This document shows positions 45,029-55,784 of a stretch of DNA of 64,000 bases, in pieces. Where the stretch lies: positions 3,658,001 through 3,722,000 of the forward strand of contig NC_037310.1 in NCBI RefSeq assembly GCF_000143535.2, written 5' to 3'. The position numbers were made by a program, and so were the translations under genes. The notes below the pieces were generated by a model. The model saw nothing but the letters and a program-made list of their open reading frames with translations. It made no database searches and had not been told where the DNA came from. How positions within the stretch are numbered: the first letter of the stretch is position 1; each line of letters starts with the position of its first letter. The stretch comes from Botrytis cinerea B05.10. Taxonomy: Eukaryota; Ascomycota; Leotiomycetes; Helotiales; Sclerotiniaceae.

Positions 45029-45050
45029 TGTTCTGCGTTCCCGCAGAACA
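45029..45050. repeat. hairpin, copy 2 of the TGTTCTGCGTTCC element
   Basis: TGTTCTGCG, loop TTCC, CGCAGAACA: a 9-bp perfect stem sharing its left half and loop with the hairpin at 44817-44839. Confidence 0.7.
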
Positions 45051-45413
45051 GGTTGGGTGTCTAGGATATTCGTGTTGTGGTTGCCACCAAACCAGGATAT
45101 CTCGACAACAACATGATATGCCACATCAACGCGACAATCATATAGACATGAAATAAATAAACCACTCTCCCCCCCCCCATAACATTCTAAATATACAAAG
45201 TAGAGTAATTACACACTTCCTTAAACTCCTCTTTTCCCCATCCAAAAGCGAAACCTTGCCGCAGATCTCCAATTTAACCTCTCCCTATTGTTCCTCCACG
45301 CCGAGGTAAACTTTCACATGTTGATTAGGGAAATTACTCAACTTCAAAGCATCTATCCACCGTAATCAACAAAACAACATCACTCATGCGACACCCATAA
45401 CCACTCCAGAACT

Positions 45414-47227
45414 ATGGATTCAGCACCGAACGGGGCTCCAGAAGCTCCTAAACCACCTCGCGATCGCATCTCCGCTAAATCTACTGCTGATCCTATCCTC
45501 CGCAATGCGATTCGTTATACCATCTCCGCGAAAGAATATGAAACCCTACACAAATACATAATCTCACGATCGAAAGTCTTGAAGAGAAATGCACCTACAG
45601 TTACAAAGGTAGAGAAATTGGTCGAGAGACCAGGTCGCGACGATTACAATGCTGCAGCTGTGAGGGGTAGTTTGAGGTTATTCCTTGCTACAAATGCGGG
45701 ATTGAAGATCTGGAGTTTGATCTCGGAGAAATTCATGGGAGCTGGTAAAGCTGGGTATGTTTGTTCGATTCGTTTGCTTCCAGACCTGGAACTCAAGATA
45801 AACGAAAGCTAATCGACGTGATAGGGGGAAGAATGTCTCGTTATGGAAGTCACCAAACTTCCGCCTCTCTCTTTCCCTTTCTACGATACTCCTTCTTCAT
45901 CGGATTCTTTTCCGCTTCTTCACCCGACTTCGCGCACATCTCCTTACATCCGAAGCCGAACCTTTTAGACAGCGAAATCCGAAAACAAGTAAGACGCTTA
46001 CATCGAGTTTGGCACCAGCGGTTGGAGCAAGTTTGGCTGGGTTTATGCTGGGGGTTTATCCAAGTGATCAGTTGAGAGTTACAATTGCGATATATGCTTT
46101 GAGTAGAGCTGCAGAAATATCGTATAATTTGGCAGAAGATGAGGGCTGGATTTGGGGTAAGGAGGGAAGTAGATGGGAGAGACCTTGGTGGTGGGGAAGT
46201 TGGTTGCTTTTCCCATTGACTTGTGGTCAATTGCTTCATGCTTTTGTTTTTGATAGAGATTGCTTTCCAAAGGTATGATTTCCAGTTGCTTTGATAGACG
46301 TCGGTGCTAATGATGTACAGCAATATGGAGACTTCATTCTCAAAAACTCCCCACAGTACATCCAAACTCGACCAGAGGATTATCCAGCCAATCTACCATG
46401 GCCAAACACTTACGGCATCGTTGATAACCTTGCCGAAATGGCACGTCTTAATTATCCGTATGTCATCATCACTCTCACAATTTCATATCAAGTAAACTAA
46501 CATCCATACCAGACCCTTCGTGTCCCCAATTCTTTTCCCCAACAACCCTACTCTACCACAGTCTCTCAGCGGAATTTCTCCCATAACTTCTCCCGCCCAC
46601 CCTCTAATCACATCCCTCACATGCGCTACTCTCCACCCCTCAGATCCTTCTTGTCTCCGCACTTACCTCACCTACTGGATCCAAGTTTTCCCCCGTCTCG
46701 CTCGAGTCTTCACTCTAATTCTCTCCCTCTTCTCTATCCCCGCCTACCGCAAATTTTATAATTCCCCCATCTCTTCTCTCAACGCCCTCGCTATCCGTAT
46801 CCTCAAATCTACCCTCTATATTTCCGGCGCCATCGGTACCAGCTGGGCTAGTATCTGCGCTTTCCAATCGATTCTACCCAGACATGTCCTACCTACCCAG
46901 AGATTTTTCCTAGGAGGTGCATTAGGCGGTCTCTGGGGTTTTGTAGTCAGAAAAGATGCAAGAAGCGAATTCTTGTACAGTGCGCGTGCATCAATGGATT
47001 CGCTATGGAAGGTTGGCAAGAAGAGGGGATGGTGGAAGGGAATTAAGGGTGGTGATGTGTGGATTTTTGTCATTAGTTTGATGGCTATTGAGATGGCTTA
47101 TGAGAGGGATGGAAGAGCGTTAAGGAGCGGTATGTTGAGAAAGATGCTTAGTGGGATGAGGGGTGAGGGTTGGAGAGACTATGTCGCCGAGGAGGAGAAG
47201 AGATTAAAAGAGGGGAAGAAGTTGTAG
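45414..47227 (+). CDS. TMEM135-like integral membrane protein
   Basis: Exons 45414-45754, 45825-46272, 46321-46457 and 46513-47227, in phase, 546 residues. The protein has several hydrophobic segments: around SLSLSTILLLHRILFRFFTR, LAPAVGASLAGFMLGVYPSD, WWWGSWLLFPLTCGQLLHAF, VFPRLARVFTLILSLFSIPA and GAIGTSWASICAFQSILPRH, plus FFLGGALGGLWGFVVRKDAR. The WGKEGSRWERPWWWGSWLLF block followed by HAFVFDRDCFPK, and the Cys-His signature (LTCATLHPSDPSC) in the third quarter, are typical of the fungal relatives of TMEM135/PMP52. These are linked to peroxisomes and mitochondria in animals. Location and role here are inferred. It lies between the repeat-rich region and PEX20. Confidence 0.8.
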
Positions 47228-48949
47228 AAGCTGATTAGGTGAAAATGGGGAGTATTGCGACAAGCGTGCATTGCGTTTGAAGTACTGGCTAGATCATAAA
47301 TCTACGATTGAAAGACCGAGGATCAAAAAATGGGATTGATGAAGGGTCGGGTATCAAATTCGGATAGAGGATATGGAACTCTGCAATGAAAGCAGAGTCA
47401 TGATTCTAGATCAGCGCTGAGGGAAACCTGAGGAAGAGCTGTACTTTGCAACTTTATTTATAGGGGGCGATTTGGGAGTTCACGAGTATTATTCGCTTCA
47501 CGTCATTCATGTTTGGAGGCGCAGATGAAGATGTTTTATATATCCAGGCCAAGGCCATTTGCTTCAATATTCATTTTTTGTTAATTGTTAAATTTATTTA
47601 TTTCGATATTTTTGAGTGTTTGAGATTCATTGTGGCTACTTTCTTTCCTATTTCTTGAGATGAATGTTAGACAATGTAGGTATTGTGATGTGAGTATTGC
47701 AAATACAATGAGAGGGCATCAGTATAGGGAGCAGAAATTCTCACTGCGCTACTCGTATTCTGGAAGTAGGTAGTTCGTCTGGATCCATATTTCACTCATA
47801 GAATAGACCTAGCCAGTGTAGGTAGTAGCATAAAGAATCCTTCTCCTCAAGAAAACGATCTGAAGAAGTCGAATGATAAGTTTGATGATGACTTTTAAAT
47901 TGATACTAAACATTATCTATCTATCCATTACCAGTTATCTCTCAATCCAAGATTCTAGCTCTATATCTATATCTGAGAGGTGCTGAATATATATCCAGAT
48001 ACCCGACCATCTATTCGACTCGATTCCTCATGTGAATCTTGATCTTGCTCTTAATCTCAATCTCAATCTCACCCACTCACTCTCCTTAATGCGATCCACA
48101 AGCCGATCCCCAAGCCCAGCAATACAGAGAAAGAGAACAACGACCTCCTCATCCCTCTCCCATACCAAACACCAAACACCAAACACCAAAGCAAACTCCA
48201 ACCCCCAATCAATAGCAATCACCCTCTTTCTATCCCCCCCTGCCCCCTTCCCCCTATCCATCCTTCTAATCTCTCTCCTACTCTCCCGCATCATTCTCGT
48301 CGCCATCACATATTTTTCCTCCATAACATCACCCTTCTCTTCTCCCGCGCCATCTCCGATACATTCTCGAGCCGTTCTCTCTCCTCCACATCATCCACAT
48401 CATTCATATGCATATGCATAAGACCCATGCGCGACACGCCATCGCCATCTAATCGCTCTGTATGAGATTCTGTCCCTGCTGCAGTCTTCAAATGCTGTTT
48501 GGAGGATGTTTTTGCAATTTGAGCCATTCGATCTCTAGCTGTTTTTTTGCTCTTATGTTTTCCTGTCTTCCTCTTCCCGAATTCTTTTCTGTCGCTCTGT
48601 TACTTCCACCATAAATCGTGTAACCATATCTAGTATTTCCGAAGATGGGTTTCCGCTACATTTTGCTAGCTCGCGTCCCTCTACTGTTTTCGCTATATCT
48701 GGTACAAATAGATTTAGTATTTTCAAGGGTGTTTTTCCGGTTTCTTTTGCTAATATGAGTGTCTATTATGTATAATTTCGGATTAATTAATTAATCTATG
48801 AAGTTTTGGAAATATTTCAATTACGCATAAGCAAACAAGTAGGTATGTACAGTTCAAAATCAAGAAACGGAGGGCCAATCGAGATGCAAGTAGGCAAGAA
48901 CTTCAACGGCAAAAAGTCCACAGGGAGAGGATCAATCCAATAAACTATG
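47228..48949. other. 1.7 kb region; one orphan exon candidate
   Basis: 3' UTR of the TMEM135-like gene, then low-complexity C/T-rich sequence at about 48000-48400 whose ORFs on both strands reflect composition. The only protein-like piece is the exon candidate at 48762-48553 (listed separately). Confidence 0.5.
48553..48762 (-). CDS. orphan terminal exon, unknown product
   Basis: On the minus strand a 69-codon open segment begins right after an AG acceptor; the acceptor lies in an in-frame TAG, so the frame must be entered by splicing. It reads TLILAKETGKTPLKILNLFV, then DIAKTVEGRELAKCSGNPSS and a charged C-terminal helix ending EEEDRKT. Composition is that of a real globular protein end. 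I could not find its upstream exon; the space up to the PEX20 stop is only 190 bp. It may be an alternative 3' exon of a transcript starting in or near PEX20, or a broken gene. Confidence 0.3.
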   Translation of the reverse strand, partial: TLILAKETGKTPLKILNLFVPDIAKTVEGRELAKCSGNPSSEILDMVTRFMVEVTERQKRIREEEDRKT

Positions 48950-50095
48950 CTAGGGTGCTCCAACCGTATCAAAATACTGTTGTTCAAATCTAGTTTGATT
49001 CCCAAAACCGCCTTGTTTAGTTTTCATAGGCCCATCTACTACTTTGTCTCCCTCAACCGTAACCTCCTTATCGCGGAATTGTCGCATGAGTTGTAGAAAC
49101 TGACTGTTCTGAAACTTGTCGCTTTGGTTATTACTAACACTAGATAAAAGCTCACCAGCTGTGCGTGATAGCGCATCTGGTGCATGTGCATTTTGTTCTG
49201 ATGTTGCGGTTGCGGGATCTTGAATAGTATCTGCGCCGAGTAAACTTTGGCCGAGTAGTTGCTTTTCCGCTCTGTCGAGTTCCAATTCTGCCTCCTTTGT
49301 AACATGTTGTTGATCCATAGCATGAATTTCCTCATTTTGGGCTTTAGCAGCTTGTGACTCTAGTTCCTGTTGTTGCATCCTTTCACTTTCTGCATTAGCT
49401 GCTTGTTCAAAAGCTCTAGCAAATGCCGCATCATCAAAGGCTTCATTGTTTTCTACCAATGACTGGCTCGTGGATGCAAACTGATTTTGTTGCATGAGAA
49501 CTCCAGGCATTGGATTGTATCCGACATTCATCATAGAAGGGCGATTCATTGCCATAACAGGTTGACTTCCTTGCGCAATCAATCCCGGGGCTCCATGACT
49601 TTGCGCAAACTCCTGATGCCACCCTGCTCCCATTTGCGGTTGATTTATTTGATGTACCCCTTGTTGTTGAAATTGTGCTTGAGGACCAGATATGCTCATA
49701 TTTTGGAAATCACTAGCCCATCCTTGACCTGTAGAATTTTGTGGTGCAACGTTCTGAAAGTGTTGAGGAGGTGGAGTTTGAAAATGATGAGGAGAGAAGT
49801 TTTGCACTGATGGTGAGGGAATAAGTGATTGATGGCCGGCTTGGAAAGCTGCAAATTCAGCATCTAGATGCCCTGCATTTGGACCTGGAGAAGCTCGGAA
49901 ACCCTATTGTGTTGTTAGCAAAATTATGGCTAATAATTTGATGCGATTAAGAGAGATTGAAGAATAATGCATGATACATACTTGCGACGACGGCGCTCTT
50001 CCAACTAATCGGTCTTGTTGTAGAGTGCGATCAACATTCGAATGCTTTTGGAAATTCTGCAAAGCATTAGATGGACCACAAAGATTGTCCGCCAT
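48950..50095 (-). CDS. PEX20: PEX20, peroxisomal PTS2 co-receptor
   Basis: PEX20 works with PEX7 to bring PTS2 proteins into peroxisomes of filamentous fungi. Exons 50095-49982 and 49903-48950, 355 residues. The start MADNLCGPSNALQNFQKH has the conserved Cys for cycling (monoubiquitination) and the CGPSNALQ block of the family. Repeated aromatic motifs that bind PEX13/PEX14 are visible as WASDF and WHQEF (the WxxxF type). A Gln/Met/Asn-rich linker and a helix (DAAFARAFEQAANAE) precede the C-terminal PEX7-binding region (FLQLMRQFRDKEVTVEGDKV, ending FDTVGAP). It is divergent from SEC13. Confidence 0.9.
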
Positions 50096-50671
50096 TATTG
50101 GGAGGTTTGTTCCGAAGAATTGATTTGGGTTGATTGTGGTTGAAAGATGTCTGAATTTCCTATAGTTTGATGATCCGGGAATGTGAGCTTAATTATCGAA
50201 CCGAGGCTTATGAATGGAATCTGTGAAATTGTAGAAGATGTAAGAAGAATGGAGATGTTTATTAGAAGATTAACAAAAGTGCATTATTATACTGAACGGA
50301 TTGATACGAATCTATCTCCTCAATTAATTACCCTCTAAATACCATGAGAAGAGTAAGGAAAGGAAAGAAAGGTAAGAGAAGAGAAGAGAGAAGATGGAAA
50401 GATGTCATCGCGTACCTACTACTACGACTACTACACGAGAATAAGACTCGGGATTTTGCCTCTCTAATGAGTAAGCGGTGAGGATAACAACATCCTTATC
50501 ACAGAAATCACATGCATGCTGAATTCTGCCGGGGAAATGTTTTCCCGATATGTACCCAAAGCGGTAAGTGCCGCTTAGATACGATCTGGCAGCATCAATC
50601 AGTTGAGAGCTTCAAGAACTCAGAAGGTGTTTCGAAATACATATACATTCAATTAATTCCCCTGTGTCATT
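50096..50671. promoter_or_regulatory. divergent promoter, PEX20 / SEC13
   Basis: 576 bp between divergent starts. A purine-rich run (AAGGAAAGGAAAGAAAGG) lies near 50355-50400, and a small inverted repeat around ATTCTGCCGG/CCCGATATG lies near 50521-50550. No factor site is claimed. Confidence 0.5.
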
Positions 50672-51936
50672 ATGGCGCAAACAATAACCAATTCGGGTCA
50701 TGATGACATGATTGTATGTATTTTCTTACTCTTATTGTCCTGGCTTCACCTGAAACTGGTCCATCATTAGCTTTCAGCGCGTTATCGAAAGTCAATAAAC
50801 TAATTGCTTGTTGTATAGCACGATGCAGCATTGGATTACTATGGTCGCAGACTCGCAACATGTTCTTCGGATCGTACAGTAAAGATCTTTGAAATCGAAG
50901 GGGAAACACATCGTCTTACAGAAACACTGAAGGGGTATGTTGCTTTATGAATTTCCTCAAATACTTCACACACGGGCTTCGTGCGCGCAACACACCGGTT
51001 ATTGCACATTGCACATCGCACATCTTCTGCATCTTTATGATGACCTATCTTCTTAACCACCTGCTGTTATACCCTCTACCTAACTGACACATCCACTCTA
51101 GCCACGAAGGAGCCATCTGGTCCATCTCCTGGGCTCACCCCAAATACGGCAACATCCTCGCCTCCGCAGGCTACGACGGCAAAGTTCTCATCTACCGCGA
51201 AACCTCATCAGTGTGGACGAAGATCTACGATTTCGCCCTGCACACCGCATCCGTCAATTCTCTGTCCTGGTGTCCCCATGAATCCGGATGTCTCCTCGCA
51301 TGCGCATCCTCGGATGGAAATGTTTCGGTTCTAGAATTCAAGGATAATTCCATGGATCATAAGATTTTCCATGCGCATGGTATTGGTGTGAATAGTGTTT
51401 CCTGGGCGCCATCTTCGCAGCCGGGTAGTTTGGTCAGTGCGAATGCGGGAGGAAAGGAAGGTGGTGTTAGGAGATTTGTTACGGGAGGAAGTGATAATCT
51501 TTTGAGGGTTTGGGGTTGGGATCAAGCTAGTTTGAGTTACAAGGTTGAAGGGGCTCCATTACAGGGACATGGTGATTGGGTTAGAGACGTTGCATGGAGT
51601 CCTACGGTTTTGCAAAAGAGTATGTTTCCCTCTTTCATTTCCATCATTTCGCCTCCCTCTACAACGAACGATTCAAAGGTTCAAACCGCTGACACATCTA
51701 TAGGTTACATAGCGTCCGCATCCCAAGACAAAACTGTGCGCATCTGGACTTCCTCGGCAGCTTCCAGTCCAGGTCAATGGGAATCTAAAGTTCTCCAATT
51801 CGAACGCGAAGTGTGGCGCGTATCGTGGAGTTTAAGCGGGAATGTATTGGCAGTCAGTGGAGGTGATAATAAGGTTTCTTTATGGAAGGAAAATTTGAGG
51901 GGCGAGTGGGAATGTGTTAAGGAGATTGAGGAATAG
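50672..51936 (+). CDS. SEC13: SEC13, COPII coat and nuclear pore WD40 protein
   Basis: SEC13 pairs with SEC31 in the outer COPII coat, with NUP145C in nuclear pores and with the SEACAT complex. Exons 50672-50713, 50819-50934, 51102-51619 and 51704-51936, in phase, 302 residues, the family's usual length. It begins [20 protein letters not shown], then [20 protein letters not shown] (the near-invariant first blade). WD repeats follow: [94 protein letters not shown] and [20 protein letters not shown]. The six blades form the open propeller completed by a partner blade. A single-exon reading would wrongly include the last intron. Confidence 0.96.
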
Positions 51937-53511
51937 ATTTTAGATGGGGAAAGGGGGCAGGAGTAGGTGCGGGGAGAAGACGGGGGCAGTAGATGAGAAG
52001 TTGATCAAGCGTTCGTACGAGTAGATGAGGCGTTTTGGGACAGATACCGTAGGTAGGTAAAGATAAAGATAAAGACAAAAGACAAACTTCAAATAAAATG
52101 ATATAAAAAGTACAGAGAAGCGAAACCGGGTTGGAAGCATGAAAGAAAAAAGAAAACCAAACCAAACCAAAGCCAGAAAGCAGAAAGCAGAAAGTTATAA
52201 TGTCATAATGTCAACAAAGCGAAGAGCAGAAAGTGAAAACAAAGTCGGCAAACCTCCACCCCCTTAAGAAAACCATCTCTCCTACCCCAAATCTCAATCT
52301 CAATCCCAATCACAATCGCATTACTCTCTCCTGCCCTAAATCCCATCCCCATTCCCATTCATCATTCTCCCTTCCTCTGGACTTTCCTCCCTCCTCCCTT
52401 CACTCCTTCATTCCTCACTTGATGGTTACTTAGCGACAACCCCCTTTTCATCCCACTTTTACAAACTATTTATTCTTCCGCAATCTGTTTTGAATGGTTC
52501 ATCCTTCATGTCTTATTGTGATTATCAATTTACGAATCATCTCACTCCTCTCTCACGTCGATCTTTCATAATGTACGCGTTAGACTCTTTCTGCAATTCA
52601 TAAAGATTTTCTAGAAAGGAAACGAAACCAAAGGAAAGTACATCGCACGCTGACCAATGCCCGCCCGCGTGCATACATGCATACTTTGAATTAGATGGAT
52701 CTAAGTCTAGGTCTCGATCTCATTTGCATTCAACCGTTACCAAGTCTTGCTGTCTTCCACCTCCACCACCAACACAAAAGACAAAATGCAGATGCGAATA
52801 CAAACGCGGACCTTGAAAGCAGAAACCCATATATTCGAAGGATACCACCCCATTTTCAACGCCAGATTGTGAAAAAAAAAGGGAGTATATCCACGATGCA
52901 GATCCATTTATATCCATCCAACACCCCAATTCCAATTCCAATCCCTCAAATGAAACTCCCTCCCTTTTGCATACCAGTCTACCCACATAGCCTCCCTACT
53001 ACCACCAGAGAAAACCATCAATAAGAGAGTTGAAAGAAGGAAAGAGATTTGTGCCCCAAAAAGTGCGAAAAGAGAATACCGAAAGTATGTCGAAGAATAT
53101 CTGTCTGAAAAGAATGTCGAAAGTTGGTAAAATATGTGCAAATTGAAGCGAAAAAAAAATGTGTAAACGATGCCCGAGGTTCGCTGTTAATTATGAAAAA
53201 AATCATATTGTTGGTCCAAAATAATACTATTTGTTAAAATGAAATGAAGTAACTGAGTTGCGTTATGGCTCTATATTTCAATGCTTGTCGCCAACTGCTG
53301 TGTCGGGTACATTAGAACGGTATGCTTGTTGCTGCTATGCTGATGCTTTGAAAATACGCTCATGATCTTGGATCGATACATCGTAAGAATCTCTAATTGG
53401 TAGTCTTATATTGAGGAAATTGATCCCCAATTTACCATGTTAAATATGACCGGCTCTGAAAACTCGTGGCAAATTAGTAGATAAAATGTGGTTAGCCAGA
53501 AAGAGCACAAG
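51937..53511. other. 1.6 kb intergenic between convergent genes
   Basis: Contains simple, compositionally biased sequence (AAGCAGAAAGCAGAAAG near 52170-52192; C/T-rich blocks at 52270-52420). ORFs on both strands here are low-complexity and I call none. Confidence 0.55.
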
Positions 53512-55784
53512 TTAACAATGGTTGTCGCGTTTCAAGAGTTCGAAAAACTTCAACGCTTCCTTGCCATCGATGGGCTCTGGTGCATCACTCTCATCTGTAT
53601 TCCAGAAAACGAATGGTCCTGACATCACGTCCCTAGAAGAACGAGATTGGGCATCGAACCATCGACCAACAATAATGCGACCGCCAGGTAGGACACAACC
53701 TTCATAGCCCCAGGACTGTTCTGGATCATAAAATCCATTATGATCTGGGAAAAACTTCATGATGGTGATTCTTTGAAAGCCAGGAATCCCATGTTGTGGG
53801 GGGATGCCATGTACAGCTCCATAGAAATGGGCAGTTGAAGAAGAGTCATGTGAAGAACCGTAAAAATATTCCACGCCTGGGTTAGGGTTCTCTTTTGGCT
53901 TCTTGATGTTCTTTTTCGATCGAGTAGCACGTCTCGAACCACGACTTTGATGGGAGTGTTCAGGATCAGCATTGGAAAATGGATCACTATGAAGGACATT
54001 TTCCCATGACTTGGGCCAATGTTGCTTTCCGAAAACTCGATCGTCGAAAAATAGAGATATATCCTATTGCAACACTTAGTTAGTCATCCTGCACCACCGA
54101 CACATTTCGTGATTGGCTTACCTGGAATGACTCCCCACCATCTAGTTCATCCGAGTAAGGGCCATCATCAGTATCTTCTCCAGCTTGTCTCATTCTCGCC
54201 AATTCATCAGTATTGACATAAACTAAAATCGAATTAGTTCCTGAAAGTTTGAGGCATAATTCATTGACTGCACTTACAATATGCTCCTTTCCAATGGCTT
54301 CCTAGCTTTTGTGTTCCCGACTTCAATCGACCCAACCATGGTTGTGGTAATTGGCTTTGTTCCAATTCGGCATAGGCATGAGCGAGAAGTCCTTCACCCT
54401 TTTGAGCTTTGAGGTGGAACTTGAAGAAATTCGCCACATGTAAACACCAACGGACGTTGAGGTCATCCTTCCACTTTCCAAGAAACAATGGTTGTCTCTC
54501 TGGTGGCGCATAGACCTCCAATTGAGACAAGTCGAATTGAGAGGTTGTATTTGTGCAATATCTTGGGTCCCAAGAAATGGACGTCAAGCATAGTTGAATC
54601 AACAACACCCGGGTGTTGACATTACTATCGACGGAACAAATAGATTTCAGGTTCCAATCATTATGAGTCTTCGCGATGGAATCAACGATATCAATTATGT
54701 CTCCAGCATGAGTTGTGCCCGACACGAAGGATCCTTCAACGTATTGTCTAATATAATCGATGTTGCGACTTACAATCTTCTCATCGCCGTTGTCGTCATA
54801 ACCTTTGTGGGCATCGGATTCTATACCATCCAATTAGTATTTACACTTGACCAAAACAGTTTCAAAAGAGACATGCCAATGATAAGGTTTTGGAGCATAT
54901 CAAGGACCCTTTCTTGCGCCCTTTCAATTCGTGCAATGTCTGCACTGCAAAGGTACCTGTACTTGTTGAAGTCGAACTTGGTGTAAAGTTTTGTGGTCCT
55001 GTGTCTGACTTGATACTTCTCTCTCAAAATTTCTACAGGCGCATCAGGTACCGCATCAAATCTCTCCAGAAATCGATAACGCCAGACACTATCCGACATA
55101 GCACTGCGAGTGCCTCGACAGATTTGAGAATATCGTACGATGTCTCGATCGTGGGGCAGAAACTTGGCGATATTTTGGTGCACCTGCATTTGAATGGTTA
55201 GCAAAGACAGTTGACGGAGAAGCAAACGAAAATCTTGGTCTACTATCTGTAATAGCTTCAACGGTGCCGCTCATAGCCCGAGGAATAGCAGATATGATCA
55301 AGCGATATTCGGGTCATCGCATCAGACGAATGAATCCGAGGTATCTGTCGGCACGACGACATGCGTGACTGACGAATGTGAGTGAAAAACGTACCTCTGT
55401 TGGGATAACTCCCTTGAATAATTTATCCAGGTTAGAATTTGGAGCAGCAACTGTTGCAGCAGCTCCTTCTTCACCTTTTGCTTCCACTGCAAGAGGTCTC
55501 GAGTCAACGACAATAACCGATCCAGTATCGGAGTCATCATCATCCTCATCACTCCATGTAGTCAAACTACTATCGAGTGCGTCGATCTGGGAAGACTTGT
55601 TGTCATCATCAGCTTCGTTTTCTACCCAGGAGGACTCGTCGCTTTCCGAGATTTCTAAATAGGCCTTGGCTCGCTTGGATCGAGAAATTTCAAACGATTC
55701 ATCCTTCTTTCTCTTGGATACGGCATAGGGAAGTCTTGTTGGGTTAGACAGCCGAGTAACATTCTTCTTCTTCTTGGTAGGCAT
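53512..55784 (-). CDS. F-box protein of an uncharacterised fungal family
   Basis: Five exons: 55784-55395, 55183-54877, 54820-54278, 54222-54122 and 54063-53512, in phase, 630 residues. I chose MPTKKKKNVTRLSNPTRLPY; an in-frame ATG 25 codons upstream (55859) is possible. An acidic, basic-tipped N-terminus leads to an F-box at about 126-170 (GVIPTE joined to VHQNIAKFLPHDRDIVRYSQ, then ICRGTRSAMSDSVWRYRF). The rest is a large domain with AHKGYDDNGDEKIVSRNIDY, PRYCTNTTSQFDLSQLEVYA, PQPWLGRLKSGTQKLGSHWK, and a C-terminal beta-rich part (HFYGAVHGIPPQHGIPGFQR, GYEGCVLPGGRIIVGRWFDA, SGPFVFWNTDE). The second intron begins GCATGT: only a GC-AG intron joins the frames (LIIESDAHKGYDD). The first intron, 211 bp, is long for this window. 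Likely an SCF substrate adaptor; target unknown. Confidence 0.8.

Larger units (their letters stand above)
42230..45413. other. 3.2 kb accessory region: open exon-like pieces, simple repeats, inverted repeats
   Basis: Between 42600 and 42830 the minus strand shows exon-like open pieces with good splice signals (a piece reading QQQRQQQQQSASSRHWNHL, then an intron with TACTAAC, then LNRRIVKSEG...), possibly the 5' part of the zinc-knuckle gene. Simple repeats are (TG)n at about 42323-42336, GGAAT pentamers at 42885-42915 and a C run at 45169-45178. From 43000 to 45413 I see no supported gene, only the inverted repeat and hairpins listed separately, and the 5' leader of the TMEM135-like gene. 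Confidence 0.5.

Noticed and set aside
48028..48527. Two minus-strand ORFs (98 and 73 codons) and an opposing 129-codon ORF
   Set aside because: All follow from C/T-rich low-complexity DNA; repeated Arg-Leu or Asn-Leu runs and no motif.
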